The translations under genes were made by a program, and so were the position numbers. From DAINPP01 sp963667315 (lineage in GTDB: Bacteria > Thermotogota > Thermotogae > MWEM01): 64,000 nt of DNA. Of this stretch, positions 9,032-17,276 are shown piece by piece. Numbering within the stretch: position 1 is the first letter of the stretch; every line of letters begins with the position of its first letter. The notes below the pieces were generated by a model. The model was not told the origin of the DNA, searched no databases, and saw only the letters and a list, made by a program, of their open reading frames with translations. Location: contig OY763325.1 in assembly GCA_963667315.1 (NCBI GenBank), forward strand, positions 806,001 to 870,000, read 5' to 3'.

Positions 9032-9583
9032 ATGAAAAAGTTTTTTACCCTTTCGGTTCTTTTATTGTTTATGACGATCGCATTTTCGGAAAATTTTGTC
9101 GCCGGAGTCTTTTCGGATGACAATATTCAGATACAAATCGAAAGCGACTCCCCAAATGAAACAAAAGAATTCACATTAAAAATCAAGAACAACGGCTTTC
9201 AAACCGTTGGCATTCTTTGGGATGAATGCTCAATTTCCGGAAAAAATTCAGAAACAACAAAGATGTTGCTATCTGAATATGTTTATTATACGGACTCTCC
9301 TCAAATGGAAACGCTCATTGATCCGGGAGATGAAGTGATTGTAAAAGTTGTACCGTTCAATATGGTTTATAATGGAAATATTGAAACGAATCAACTTTCA
9401 GAAAAAATAGTTTCAATGTTCTTTGTTTATAATTATTCAACAGAAAGAAAATCTTTTCCTCTAAGGATTAAATTTCCACTCGTGAAAAAACAGTCAACCT
9501 TTGATAAGGTCTTCCCGTGGGTAATGGCCGGTGCCGGAACAGCTCTTGTTTTGGGTATCATGTTGTGGCCGCGCGGAGAATAA
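9032..9583 (+). CDS. Secreted or membrane-anchored protein of unknown function
   Basis: 183 residues. It opens with a signal peptide (MKKFFTLSVLLLFMTIAFSE) and ends with a hydrophobic segment WVMAGAGTALVLGIMLWP followed by RGE, so it is probably exported and held by a C-terminal anchor. The middle looks like an all-beta domain (FTLKIKNNGFQTVGILWDECSISG) in the style of immunoglobulin-like or DUF-type extracellular modules. I do not recognise the family. It starts 1 base after the SixA-CHAD stop with a GGAGG site inside that gene's end, so the two are co-transcribed, and a strong terminator follows immediately. Confidence 0.75.
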   Translation: MKKFFTLSVLLLFMTIAFSENFVAGVFSDDNIQIQIESDSPNETKEFTLKIKNNGFQTVGILWDECSISGKNSETTKMLLSEYVYYTDSPQMETLIDPGDEVIVKVVPFNMVYNGNIETNQLSEKIVSMFFVYNYSTERKSFPLRIKFPLVKKQSTFDKVFPWVMAGAGTALVLGIMLWPRGE

Positions 9584-9587
9584 ACGG

Positions 9588-9629
9588 ATAATAAAAGAGG
9601 TCATCCTGAGGGATGACCTCTTTTATTAT
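9588..9629 (+). terminator. Strong intrinsic terminator after the SixA-CHAD operon
   Basis: A perfect 19-bp inverted repeat with arms at 9588-9606 and 9611-9629 around a TGAG loop. The arms end in A- and T-rich tracts, so it may act in both directions. Confidence 0.9.
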
Positions 9630-9682
9630 CTCTTGGGAATACACTTCACAAAAATCAAATTAGCTTAAAGTATCTTAAATCT

Positions 9683-9690
9683 GGTACAAT
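9683..9690 (+). promoter_or_regulatory. Probable promoter of smpB
   Basis: Extended -10 element TGGTACAAT (TACAAT at 9685-9690) located 56 bases before the smpB start. No convincing -35 box is visible. Confidence 0.45.
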
Positions 9691-9745
9691 ATAAAAGAAG
9701 TCATACAAGGGTTTTGCCTGTCATTGTACATAACGGAGGAACAAA

Positions 9746-10198
9746 ATGAAAATAGTAGTGAACAATAAAAACGCTTTTCGAAATTATAATATAGAGGAAA
9801 AATTTGAAGCAGGGATTGAATTAAAGGGAACAGAGGTCAAATCAATTCGAGAAGGAAGAATTAATATAAAGGAAAGTTTTTGCCGTTTTAAAGGCCACGA
9901 ACTCTTTCTTATGAAATCAAATATCTCACCTTACACACATGCAAAATATTTTAATCATGAACCAGAAAGAAAAAGAAAATTATTATTGCATAAGAGGGAA
10001 TTAAGAAAATTGAAGAATTCCGTCATGCAAAAAGGGTTTTCAATTATACCGATTAAATTATATTTTAATGAGAAAGGTCTTGCAAAATTGCAAATTGGTC
10101 TGGGTAAGGGTAAAAATGTCAGAGATAAAAGAGAGGATTTAAAAAATAAAGCCGTCAAAAGAGATATCGAAAAAGCTTTAAAAAACAAGAACTATTAA
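9746..10198 (+). CDS. smpB: SsrA-binding protein SmpB
   Basis: 150 residues, standard for SmpB, which delivers tmRNA to stalled ribosomes for trans-translation. Signature segments are VVNNKNAFRNYNIEEKFEAGIELKGTEVKS (a long conserved block; key residues are the ELKGTEVKS core), FLMKSNISPYTHA, RKRKLLLHKREL and the basic tail after GLGKGKNVRDKREDLK. It begins at ATG 9746 with a GGAGG site. No tmRNA gene is visible nearby. It is followed by yqeY after 45 bases, probably in one transcript. Confidence 0.97.
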   Translation: MKIVVNNKNAFRNYNIEEKFEAGIELKGTEVKSIREGRINIKESFCRFKGHELFLMKSNISPYTHAKYFNHEPERKRKLLLHKRELRKLKNSVMQKGFSIIPIKLYFNEKGLAKLQIGLGKGKNVRDKREDLKNKAVKRDIEKALKNKNY

Positions 10199-10243
10199 GA
10201 CAGGTAAATAAAGAAGATTCTGTGATCCTTTGGAGGGATGTAC

Positions 10244-10687
10244 ATGTTAAAAGATGAAATTTTTTCAGATCTTAAATCTGCCATGAAAGCAAAAAATGAA
10301 GTCGAACTCAGAACATTGAGAATGGTGATTGCCTCTATCAAAAATAAAGAAATCGAAAAAAAGGAATTGAACGAAGAAGATGTAATTGAAATATTGATGA
10401 AAGAGGCAAAAAACAGAAGGGATTCCATAGATGAATATCTCAAAGCCAAAAGGGACGATCTGGCGAACGCAGAAAAAGAAGAATTGATGGTAATAAAAAG
10501 ATATTTACCTGAAAAGATGACTGATGACGAATTAAGAAAAATAGTTCTCGAAACAATTGAAGAACTCCAGATAAATTCACCATCCGGTTTGGGATTGGTA
10601 ATGAAAACAGTCATGCCAAAGTTAAAAGGTAGGGCTGATGGAAAAACTGTAAATGTAATAGTTCGGGAGCTTCTTTCGAATTTTTAA
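10244..10687 (+). CDS. yqeY: YqeY / GatB-like tRNA amidotransferase-related protein
   Basis: About 147 residues, the full YqeY length. Typical features are the starting helix LKDEIFSDLKSAMKAKNEVELRTLRMVIASIKN, with the family hallmarks R-T-L-R and KNxEI, then EAKNRRDSIDEYLKAKRDDL and a C-terminal GLGLVMKTVMPKLKGRADGK segment. The family resembles the tail domain of GatB and is thought to act in tRNA binding, but the precise role is not established. ATG 10244 is preferred over ATG 10238 because the GGAGG at 10232-10236 is only 1 base from the earlier codon and 7 from the later one. Confidence 0.9.
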   Translation: MLKDEIFSDLKSAMKAKNEVELRTLRMVIASIKNKEIEKKELNEEDVIEILMKEAKNRRDSIDEYLKAKRDDLANAEKEELMVIKRYLPEKMTDDELRKIVLETIEELQINSPSGLGLVMKTVMPKLKGRADGKTVNVIVRELLSNF

Positions 10688-10712
10688 AACAGATTTAGCT
10701 ATGGGGTGAAAA

Positions 10713-12068
10713 ATGAAATTTGATCTTATAACTGCAGAAATTGGTTCAACTACAACTATAGTCACAGCGTTTGAGGGTATAGGAAGTAAGTATTGCCGAA
10801 TTGCTTCTCAGTCAGAGCATTTTACAACCGTAAACGAGGGAGATGTGACTATCGGTATTGATCAATGCCTTGAAGATATCAGAAAAAAACTCGGAACTGA
10901 TTTTGAATGGCATGAATTCGTTGCAACCAGCAGTGCTGCAGGGGGACTAAGAATGTCAGTCCATGGTCTCGTCTATGATATGACGGTCAGGGCTGCAAAA
11001 GAGGGTGCCCTTGGTGCAGGCGGAATCATAAAGCATGTAACAGCAGGTAAAATCGACAGAAGAGAAGTTGAAAAAGTTATCGGTATAAATCCAAATATGA
11101 TTTTACTCGCCGGAGGAGTCGACTACGGTGAAAAAGAAACTATTCTACATAATGCAAAAGAATTTGCTGCATTTAAACTTAATGTTCCATTTGTTATTGC
11201 GGGGAATTGTGCGGTAAAAGATGAAGTATGTGAAATTCTTGTAAAAAGTGGTAACAGGGTTTATCCAACGGAAAACGTATACCCAAAAGTTGATCAACTG
11301 AATGTTGATCCTATCCGTGATGTTATTCAGGAAATCTTCTCAGAGCATATCATTCATGCTTCCGGAATGGACAAAATTGAAGCCATGGTCAAAAGACCTA
11401 TAATACCAACCCCTGCCGCAGTTATGAATACTACTAATCTTTTATACGATATATTGGGGGATGTCCTTACCATTGATATTGGCGGTGCTACAACTGACAT
11501 AGATTCTGTAACAAGAGGGAATCAGGAAATTCAGGAGATTACAATCTCTCCGGAACCCTTTTCCAAAAGAACTGTTGAAGGGGATCTGGGAGTCTTTGTA
11601 AATGCACCGAATGTCGTAGAATCCTTAAAAGAACAATTGGAAATAGAATATCCGGATTACAGAGAGATTATGAAAAATATTTCACCATATCCTCAGACTG
11701 AAAAAATGGAGCAGTTCATGGCAAGACTTGCGATTCAGTGTATCTCCAAAGGATTGAGAAGACATGCCGGAAGCATCAGATATGTTTACGGTCCGTCAGG
11801 CAGACAGAAAATTGCCGAGGGAAAAGATCTGACTTCCATACAGGCAGTGGTTGGAACAGGAGGAATCCTTTCACGATCACCTTATGCCGCAGAAGTATTA
11901 TCCGTTTCACGAATTTTATCCAAAAGGCATGTCAGCGAATTACTCCCACCAGACGATGTAAAATTATTCAGAGATAAACATTATATTTTTGCACCAATAG
12001 GTGCTATCTCACGATTTGATAAGGAAACCGCGATAGAACTGCTGAAAATGGATATAGAACGTTTGTGA
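10713..12068 (+). CDS. GlmL/MutL-family ASKHA ATPase (mutase-associated)
   Basis: 451 residues with an actin/Hsp70-type ATPase fold: phosphate-1 loop LITAEIGSTTTIVTAFE near the start and phosphate-2 loop LTIDIGGATTDIDSVT near residue 250. Long stretches (ATSSAAGGLRMSVHGL, NPNMILLAGGVDYGEKETILHNA) match the GlmL proteins that accompany the B12-dependent glutamate mutase or related aminomutases and are thought to reactivate or protect them. Here no mutase S or E subunit is adjacent; a Fe-S assembly block follows instead. The partner enzyme may lie elsewhere. It should not be confused with the mismatch-repair MutL, which is an unrelated protein. Confidence 0.85.
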   Translation: MKFDLITAEIGSTTTIVTAFEGIGSKYCRIASQSEHFTTVNEGDVTIGIDQCLEDIRKKLGTDFEWHEFVATSSAAGGLRMSVHGLVYDMTVRAAKEGALGAGGIIKHVTAGKIDRREVEKVIGINPNMILLAGGVDYGEKETILHNAKEFAAFKLNVPFVIAGNCAVKDEVCEILVKSGNRVYPTENVYPKVDQLNVDPIRDVIQEIFSEHIIHASGMDKIEAMVKRPIIPTPAAVMNTTNLLYDILGDVLTIDIGGATTDIDSVTRGNQEIQEITISPEPFSKRTVEGDLGVFVNAPNVVESLKEQLEIEYPDYREIMKNISPYPQTEKMEQFMARLAIQCISKGLRRHAGSIRYVYGPSGRQKIAEGKDLTSIQAVVGTGGILSRSPYAAEVLSVSRILSKRHVSELLPPDDVKLFRDKHYIFAPIGAISRFDKETAIELLKMDIERL

Positions 12069-12135
12069 TATCTTAAATTCAGTGTAAAAAACAGAATGTG
12101 TTGTTTTTCGTCTATATTCCGGGAGGTTGTTAAAC

Positions 12136-13299
12136 ATGGATAAGATTATTTATTTAGATCATTACAGGACCACAAAAACTTCAGAATTTGTAACAGAAAA
12201 AATGAAACCCTATCAGGGGGATAATTTTTATCTTCCAGTTTCATTTACGCAGATGGGTACAGATATAGCCGAGGCAATTGAAGGAGCCATTGAAAGGATA
12301 AAAAAGGCATTCAATGCACCCAAATCAGAAATCATCTTTACTTCAAGCGGCACACAGGCTAACAATATGGTAATACAGGGAGTCTTAAGGGATGCTGTTC
12401 CAGAAGATACTTCGCTGGTGACATCCGTTATTGATCATCCTTCTATAAACAATGTATTTGATTATTACAAAAAAAGAGGATTCGAAGTAAAAAAGATCAA
12501 AGTAGACACTCAAGGATTTTGGAATCAACAATTATTGATGGATAGCTTAAATGAAAAAACAAAGCTCATCAGTATAACACTTGTAAATCATACGATTGGA
12601 ACGATACAAAAATATGAGGAATTGAAAAAAATAATCAGGGAAAAAGCTCCAAAAGCGTTGATTCACCTTGATATAACAATGGCGATAATGACACAGGAAA
12701 TTGATTTCGAAAAACTTGATGCAGATTTCCTTACACTCAGCAGTCATAAAATCTATGGTCCCAAAGGTGTGGGGGTCGTTGTTGCCAAGAAACCGATAAA
12801 AATAAAACCAACCGTATTTGGAACTGTTGTGACATCACCATTTTCACCGGGAGCCGATAATGTCCCTGGAATAATAGGTGTTTCATTCGCCATTGAACAA
12901 GCTGTTTCTGAAAGACAAAATCATAACTTCAAAATGAAAACACTTCAAAGAATTTTAATGGAAAAAATAGAAAACAAGATTGATAAAATCGAATTGAATG
13001 GCCCTTTACATGAAAGAGCATCTGATAATATCAATTATTCTTTTAGGCAGATTGAAGGCGAATCAATCATGATGTTCCTTGATTTTGAAGGAATTGTTGT
13101 AGCAACCGGATCTGCTTGTGCATCAAGTGATTTAAAAGTCAATTATATTCTTAGTGCGATAGGAAGAGATCATGAAATGGCTCATGGTTCTTTAAGAATA
13201 ACACTCGGAAGAGAGACAACGGAAGCTGATATTGAAATCTTTGTAGAAAAATTAATACCAATAGTGGAAAGACTAAGAGCTCAGAGCACGATTAGATAA
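12136..13299 (+). CDS. Cysteine desulfurase, first copy (IscS/NifS family)
   Basis: 388 residues, class V PLP aminotransferase fold. PLP Lys lies in LTLSSHKIYGPKGVGVV, and the sulfur-carrying Cys lies in TGSACASSDLKVNYIL. The usual NNEIGTIQP segment is changed to VNHTIGTIQK, and the opening DHYRTTKTS replaces the common DNAATTP, so this copy is less canonical than the one at 13947. Expected role: takes sulfur from cysteine and loads it on the IscU-type scaffold encoded 12 bases downstream. ATG 12136 follows GGGAGG by 9 bases; an upstream in-frame TTG at 12127 directly abuts the ribosome site and is unlikely. Confidence 0.93.
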   Translation: MDKIIYLDHYRTTKTSEFVTEKMKPYQGDNFYLPVSFTQMGTDIAEAIEGAIERIKKAFNAPKSEIIFTSSGTQANNMVIQGVLRDAVPEDTSLVTSVIDHPSINNVFDYYKKRGFEVKKIKVDTQGFWNQQLLMDSLNEKTKLISITLVNHTIGTIQKYEELKKIIREKAPKALIHLDITMAIMTQEIDFEKLDADFLTLSSHKIYGPKGVGVVVAKKPIKIKPTVFGTVVTSPFSPGADNVPGIIGVSFAIEQAVSERQNHNFKMKTLQRILMEKIENKIDKIELNGPLHERASDNINYSFRQIEGESIMMFLDFEGIVVATGSACASSDLKVNYILSAIGRDHEMAHGSLRITLGRETTEADIEIFVEKLIPIVERLRAQSTIR

Positions 13300-13311
13300 A
13301 GAGGTGATTTT

Positions 13312-13947
13312 ATGGCTGTTATTAAATACACAGCAACAGTAATTGAGCATTTTAAAAACCCGAGAAATGTAGGTGAAATTGAAAACCCGGATGGGAATGC
13401 CACGGTTGGAAGTCCTGCTTGTGGAGATCAGGTAACGGTATCCTTAAAAGTGAAAGATAATAAAATAGAGGATATAAAATTTCTTTCGTATGGCTGTGCT
13501 TCAAACATTGCAACCGGGTCAATCGTTACCGAACTTGCAAAAGGAAAAACAGTAGATGCTGCTAAGAAAATGACCTGGAAAGATGCTGTCGATGAACTTG
13601 GCGGTTTACCACCCGTTAAGGTTCACTGTTCAGTTCTGGCAGTTGACGGATTGAGAGCTGCGATAAACGATTATGAGGAAAAAGTACTGGGAATCAAACA
13701 CGAAAAAACAATAGATGAGCAAAGTATCCTTGATGAATTAAAATCAGTTATCTATCCGAAGACGGGTGGCAATATCATAGATGAAAAGCTGATTAAATAT
13801 TTAAAATTTGAAGACGGCAAAGTCGAAATTGAGATTTCATTTGATGAAACAGATGTATACAAACAGAATGTTCTTGAGGAAATTGATGAACATCTTCATG
13901 AAATTAAGGAAATCAAAGAAATAGATGTAAAAGTGGTTGAATATTGA
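13312..13947 (+). CDS. IscU/NifU-type scaffold fused to a DUF59-like domain
   Basis: 211 residues. Residues 1-128 are an Fe-S scaffold with all three ligand cysteines, Cys37 (SPACGDQ, with Asp39), Cys62 (YGCASN) and Cys106 (VHCSVLA). Residues from about 137 onward (SILDELKSVIYPKTGGNII ... KVEIEISF ... IKEIDVKVVEY) look like a DUF59/MIP18 domain of the type found in SufT or at the front of Mrp-type Fe-S carriers, although the typical cysteine of that domain is missing. NifU proteins usually carry a different C-terminal domain with CxxC, so this arrangement is unusual. It sits between two cysteine desulfurase genes and overlaps the second by one base in a TGATG junction. Confidence 0.88.
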   Translation: MAVIKYTATVIEHFKNPRNVGEIENPDGNATVGSPACGDQVTVSLKVKDNKIEDIKFLSYGCASNIATGSIVTELAKGKTVDAAKKMTWKDAVDELGGLPPVKVHCSVLAVDGLRAAINDYEEKVLGIKHEKTIDEQSILDELKSVIYPKTGGNIIDEKLIKYLKFEDGKVEIEISFDETDVYKQNVLEEIDEHLHEIKEIKEIDVKVVEY

Positions 13948-15107
13948 TGAAAGTTTATTTAGATCACGCCGCTACAACTCCGATTTTACCGGAAGTCATT
14001 AAATATTTTTCAGACATTATGGTCGAATTTCCCGGAAATGCTTCCAGTTTGCATCATGAAGGACAGAAATCACGGAAGCTGTATAAAGAAGCCAAACAAT
14101 TAATTGCTGATTTGATAAATGCTGAATACGATGAAGTAATATTTACTTCAGGTGGTACGGAAGCTGATAATCTAGCGATATTTGGCTATTTAAAAGCTAT
14201 TGAAAATAAATTTCCCGAAAAAAAACATATTATCACTTCACAAATTGAGCATGAAGCGATACTTGAAACATTCAAAAATTTGGCAACTACAGGATATACG
14301 GTAGATTTCGCTCCGGTTGACGAATACGGAATTGTAGATATCAGCTATTTAAAGAAAAACATTTCAGAAAAAACAGCACTTTGTTCAATCATGTACGCTA
14401 ATAATGAAATCGGTACTATTGAACCAATTAAAGAAATTGCAGCGATATGCAAAGCCGCAAATTGCATGTTGCATACAGATGCAGTTCAGGCAATGGGAAA
14501 AATCAATATAGATGTAAAAGATCTGAATGTTGATATGCTAAGTGCTTCCGCGCACAAATTTTATGGACCAAAAGGAGTAGGGTTTCTTTACATCAAAGAA
14601 GGAACACATTTAGAGCCGGTGATTTTTGGTGGCGGGCATGAAAGAGGCTTAAGATCCGGTACCGAAAATATTCATGGTGTAGCCGCAATGGCAAAAGCGC
14701 TGGAAATTACAAATAAAAGATTAACTGAAAAGAGAACAGTTTATGATAAATGGGTGCTGAAAATACTTGATACCTGTAAAGAAATAGGTGGCGTAAAACT
14801 GAATGGTCATCCTGAAAAGAGAACACCGGGTACTTTAAGTCTTAGTTTTTCAGGTGTAAACGGAGAAGCCCTTATGGGAATGCTTAGTATGGATGAAATA
14901 GCCGTTTCTACAGCATCTGCATGTAGTTCACATTCCCATAGAAAAGGTGGTTCACACGTCCTAACGGCTATGAAATGTGATGATGAGTTCATTAATGGAA
15001 CGATTAGGGTTGTATTGGGATACGATAATAATGATGAGCAGGTTGATTATTTTTGCAGGCAACTAAAAGAGAGAGTGATTTTGTTAAGGAGGTTATCAAA
15101 TGGCTAA
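13947..15107 (+). CDS. Cysteine desulfurase, second copy (IscS/NifS family)
   Basis: 386 residues with canonical motifs: VYLDHAATTPILPEV at the start, FTSGGTEADNLAIFG, the NNEIGTIEPI segment, PLP Lys in SASAHKFYGPKGVG and catalytic Cys in VSTASACSSHSHRKGG. The longer catalytic loop (about 12 residues after the Cys) is of the NifS/IscS type. Start ATG 13947 overlaps the scaffold stop. The gene's end overlaps the next gene's start (15100) by 8 bases, so all four Fe-S genes form one translationally coupled operon. The second desulfurase may serve the degenerate scaffold that follows, or a different sulfur acceptor such as tRNA thiolation enzymes. Confidence 0.94.
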   Translation: MKVYLDHAATTPILPEVIKYFSDIMVEFPGNASSLHHEGQKSRKLYKEAKQLIADLINAEYDEVIFTSGGTEADNLAIFGYLKAIENKFPEKKHIITSQIEHEAILETFKNLATTGYTVDFAPVDEYGIVDISYLKKNISEKTALCSIMYANNEIGTIEPIKEIAAICKAANCMLHTDAVQAMGKINIDVKDLNVDMLSASAHKFYGPKGVGFLYIKEGTHLEPVIFGGGHERGLRSGTENIHGVAAMAKALEITNKRLTEKRTVYDKWVLKILDTCKEIGGVKLNGHPEKRTPGTLSLSFSGVNGEALMGMLSMDEIAVSTASACSSHSHRKGGSHVLTAMKCDDEFINGTIRVVLGYDNNDEQVDYFCRQLKERVILLRRLSNG

Positions 15108-15462
15108 TAGATATTCACCTGAATTAATGAAACACTTTACGAATCCTCAAAATATCGGAAAACTTGAAAACAGTACCTTAGCGGCAACCGGATTCAATGA
15201 AAGCGACGGAGATGGCGTTACATTTTATATGAATATTGAGAACCAGATAATATCCGATGTAAAATATACAATAAAAGGATGTCCTCGGGCAATAGCTTCC
15301 AGTAGTTTCACATCTGAACTCATCAAGGGAAAATCAATTGCGGACATCTTGTCGATTGATTCGAAGTTGGTCTTCCAATCACTTGATATTGATGAATCTT
15401 TCAAATGCATTTCAATGCCCTTGGAAGCGATTCAAAAGGCTTTAGCAGAATATTCGGAATAA
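15100..15462 (+). CDS. Degenerate IscU-like protein
   Basis: 120 residues aligned by eye to the IscU fold: YSPELMKHFTNPQNIGKLEN at the start, YTIKGCPRAIASSSFTSELIKG in the middle and FKCISMPLEAIQKAL at the end. Two cysteines equivalent to the second and third cluster ligands are kept (Cys61, Cys103). The first ligand position reads ESDGDGV instead of PACGD, so it is Asp36 here. An Asp ligand could still bind a cluster or metal, or the protein may act as a regulator or partner of the complete scaffold at 13312. It begins with ATG after AAGGAGG inside the preceding desulfurase gene. A terminator follows 23 bases after the stop. Confidence 0.8.
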   Translation: MANRYSPELMKHFTNPQNIGKLENSTLAATGFNESDGDGVTFYMNIENQIISDVKYTIKGCPRAIASSSFTSELIKGKSIADILSIDSKLVFQSLDIDESFKCISMPLEAIQKALAEYSE

Positions 15463-15485
15463 TGCCAAATACCATTATACGAAAT

Positions 15486-15521
15486 AATGAGAAAATCCCG
15501 GAAAACCGGGATCTTCTCATT
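15486..15521. terminator. Bidirectional terminator between convergent operons
   Basis: Inverted repeat with outer arms AATGAGAA/TTCTCATT and inner arms ATCCCGG/CCGGGAT around a short A-rich loop. It separates the plus-strand Fe-S operon from the minus-strand radical SAM gene. Confidence 0.85.
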
Positions 15522-15550
15522 TTAAAGCTATATTCCTGTTAGAAATCTTA

Positions 15551-17146
15551 TTATTCAGTTACTTTCTCTTTTGACTCTACAAATTTCTTATGCAAAACGG
15601 ATTCGTTATAGTCTTCCTGTGCAAGAACAGCCTTTTCTTCAAAGAGCTTTGCGTATTCTGGATCATTCTTTCTTAATTTCTCCATCTTTTCGTCGTGCTG
15701 TTCCTGACCAACTCTCTTCTGAATTCTATCCATTCCCTCACCATAGGAAGCAGCTCTGGTTTCCATATCCTTGATTCTCTTCTGCCAGTCTTTTTCCCAT
15801 TTTGGATCAAGAGCCTTTGCAGCATTTTCAGCATATTCATCAAGAATTGGTGCCAATTCGTTAATGATAACACCTGCGCCTTCATGTGTTGGTTTTGCAC
15901 CGTTTCTTTTAACCGCATTTCGAAGAACTTGTGGGTTATCAATGATCATACACGGTCTGAGCAGGTTGTCCGTGTGCGGCTGATGTGCTCTGATTTCTGT
16001 AAAGAACGGAGATTGAAGGCATTCGAGCAACGATTTTTCTCTGATATTATCTGTTGCATAATGCGCAAAGATACAAGGTTCTACATCACCTTTGTGGTTA
16101 ATGTGGAGATATCTTCTCCCTCCTGCTATACAACCATGAACAAATGGGGCATCTGCCCAGAAATCCATAATATAAATTGGCTCTTCATTTCTAAATTTCT
16201 GGATAAATTCACCGTATTCATACCTCTGTTCAGGCGTAGGCATAAGTTTCGCTGCTTCAATCGGATCACTTCCAACCGGCATATAAAGGAAGTTCCATGC
16301 ATAAACGACGCCCTTTTCTCTCCAAGAGAGATAAAATTCCCTACTCGTCATCAAATCGTAATTATGCTTCGTGAGAACAAGTGACATTCCAAAGAGAAGA
16401 TTTCTTTCCTTCATTCTCGCCATTGCTGCAAGAACCTTATCATAGATCCCAGGACCTCTCATATAATCTGTTTCTTCTTTGTCACCGTTAACCGATACAG
16501 CTATAACGACATTTTTTAATTCCTTAAGTTTGTCTGCGACTTCATCTGTGATCAGAACACCACTTGTAAATACCTGAAAGAGACAATCTGAATTTTCTTC
16601 GAAAATTTCTGCCAGCTCCCAGAACCTGATAAACGGTTCCCCTCCAAGAATGGTGAAGAAATGCGTACCGAGTTCTTTTGCCTGCTTTATGATATCTCTC
16701 ACTTCATCAATCGATAAATCATCCTTAGTTGTATATTCCCCCGCATAACAACCTCGACATCTCAAATTACATCTCATTGTCGGACTGATAAGAATAGTAT
16801 AAGGTGCTACAATACCATGCTGTTCCTGCAATTGCTCATTAGTCTGCATCCACTTCAAACTGACGTTAACAAACATGTTCTTCATAAATGTCTTGACTTG
16901 ATTAACATCTCTTGAAAGTAATTCAATGAACCATGCCTTACTACCCGGATTACCATTTACCCACGTAAGAAAAGTTGAAAATGCGTTATTTGCAGATGGG
17001 AACATTTTATCTAGTTTTTCAAGTGTGTTGACAAGCTTATCAAAATTCTTTTCCGGATTTTTATGTACATAACCGATTGCCTGATCAAGAAGCTGTCCGA
17101 TAACAGCACCTTGAGCCTTCTGTCCTAATGTCTGTTTTACAACCAT
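15551..17146 (-). CDS. Radical SAM enzyme, long form, candidate lipid-tail joining (MSS-like) enzyme
   Basis: 531 residues. A helical N-terminal region of about 115 residues (PEKNFDKLVNTLEKLDKMFP ... NPGSKAWFIELLSRDVNQV) precedes the radical SAM core with Cys126, Cys130 and Cys133 in MRCNLRCRGCYAGEY and the GGEP motif in ILGGEPFIR. C-terminal cysteines in VHGCIAGG, VEPCIFAHY and LRPCMII suggest an auxiliary cluster. The last 90 residues are charged and coiled-coil-like. This layout recalls the radical SAM family proposed to couple fatty-acyl tails into membrane-spanning diabolic acids in Thermotoga. I infer that role from memory of the family; a peptide-modifying or other role is possible. 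The start is ATG 17146 behind GGAGGAAG; the codon at 17161 is too far upstream. Two operator copies surround its promoter. Confidence 0.8.
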   Translation of the reverse strand: MVVKQTLGQKAQGAVIGQLLDQAIGYVHKNPEKNFDKLVNTLEKLDKMFPSANNAFSTFLTWVNGNPGSKAWFIELLSRDVNQVKTFMKNMFVNVSLKWMQTNEQLQEQHGIVAPYTILISPTMRCNLRCRGCYAGEYTTKDDLSIDEVRDIIKQAKELGTHFFTILGGEPFIRFWELAEIFEENSDCLFQVFTSGVLITDEVADKLKELKNVVIAVSVNGDKEETDYMRGPGIYDKVLAAMARMKERNLLFGMSLVLTKHNYDLMTSREFYLSWREKGVVYAWNFLYMPVGSDPIEAAKLMPTPEQRYEYGEFIQKFRNEEPIYIMDFWADAPFVHGCIAGGRRYLHINHKGDVEPCIFAHYATDNIREKSLLECLQSPFFTEIRAHQPHTDNLLRPCMIIDNPQVLRNAVKRNGAKPTHEGAGVIINELAPILDEYAENAAKALDPKWEKDWQKRIKDMETRAASYGEGMDRIQKRVGQEQHDEKMEKLRKNDPEYAKLFEEKAVLAQEDYNESVLHKKFVESKEKVTE

Positions 17147-17184
17147 GATTTCTTCCTCCAATATAATCGTTTTTCTCGTTTATA

Positions 17185-17212
17185 ATTTTACCATTTAGTC
17201 AAAAAAAGTCAA
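17185..17212 (-). promoter_or_regulatory. Promoter of the radical SAM gene
   Basis: Reading on the minus strand, -35 TTGACT (17212-17207), a 16-base spacer and -10 TAAAAT (17190-17185), preceded by TGG as an extended -10. The spacer and -10 overlap operator copy A. Confidence 0.7.
17186..17204. promoter_or_regulatory. TetR-type operator, copy A (radical SAM promoter)
   Basis: TTTTACCATTTAGTCAAAA, a 19-bp near-palindrome with the form TTTTACC-N4-rGTCAAAA. It covers the -10 and spacer of the radical SAM promoter, so a bound repressor would block polymerase. It matches copy B at 17220 and the copy upstream of the TetR gene at 20206 at most positions outside the central four bases. Confidence 0.65.
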
Positions 17213-17219
17213 GGGGTTT

Positions 17220-17238
17220 TTTTGACCGTTTGGTAAAA
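17220..17238. promoter_or_regulatory. TetR-type operator, copy B (upstream of radical SAM -35)
   Basis: On the minus strand this reads TTTTACCAAACGGTCAAAA, with a perfect TTxACC-N4-GGTxAA dyad. It differs by one base from the operator at 20206-20224. It lies 7 bases upstream of the -35 box. A partial third half-site (TTGACCAAAT) follows at 17241. Confidence 0.7.
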
Positions 17239-17276
17239 TATTGACCAAATCGATATATTTTTCTATAACACATTTT

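Noticed and set aside
12088..12112. AAAAAACA/TGTTGTTTTT inverted repeat before the first cysteine desulfurase
   Set aside because: The stem is imperfect and A/T-only with no clear function; it may be a weak terminator of the GlmL-type gene but is not convincing.
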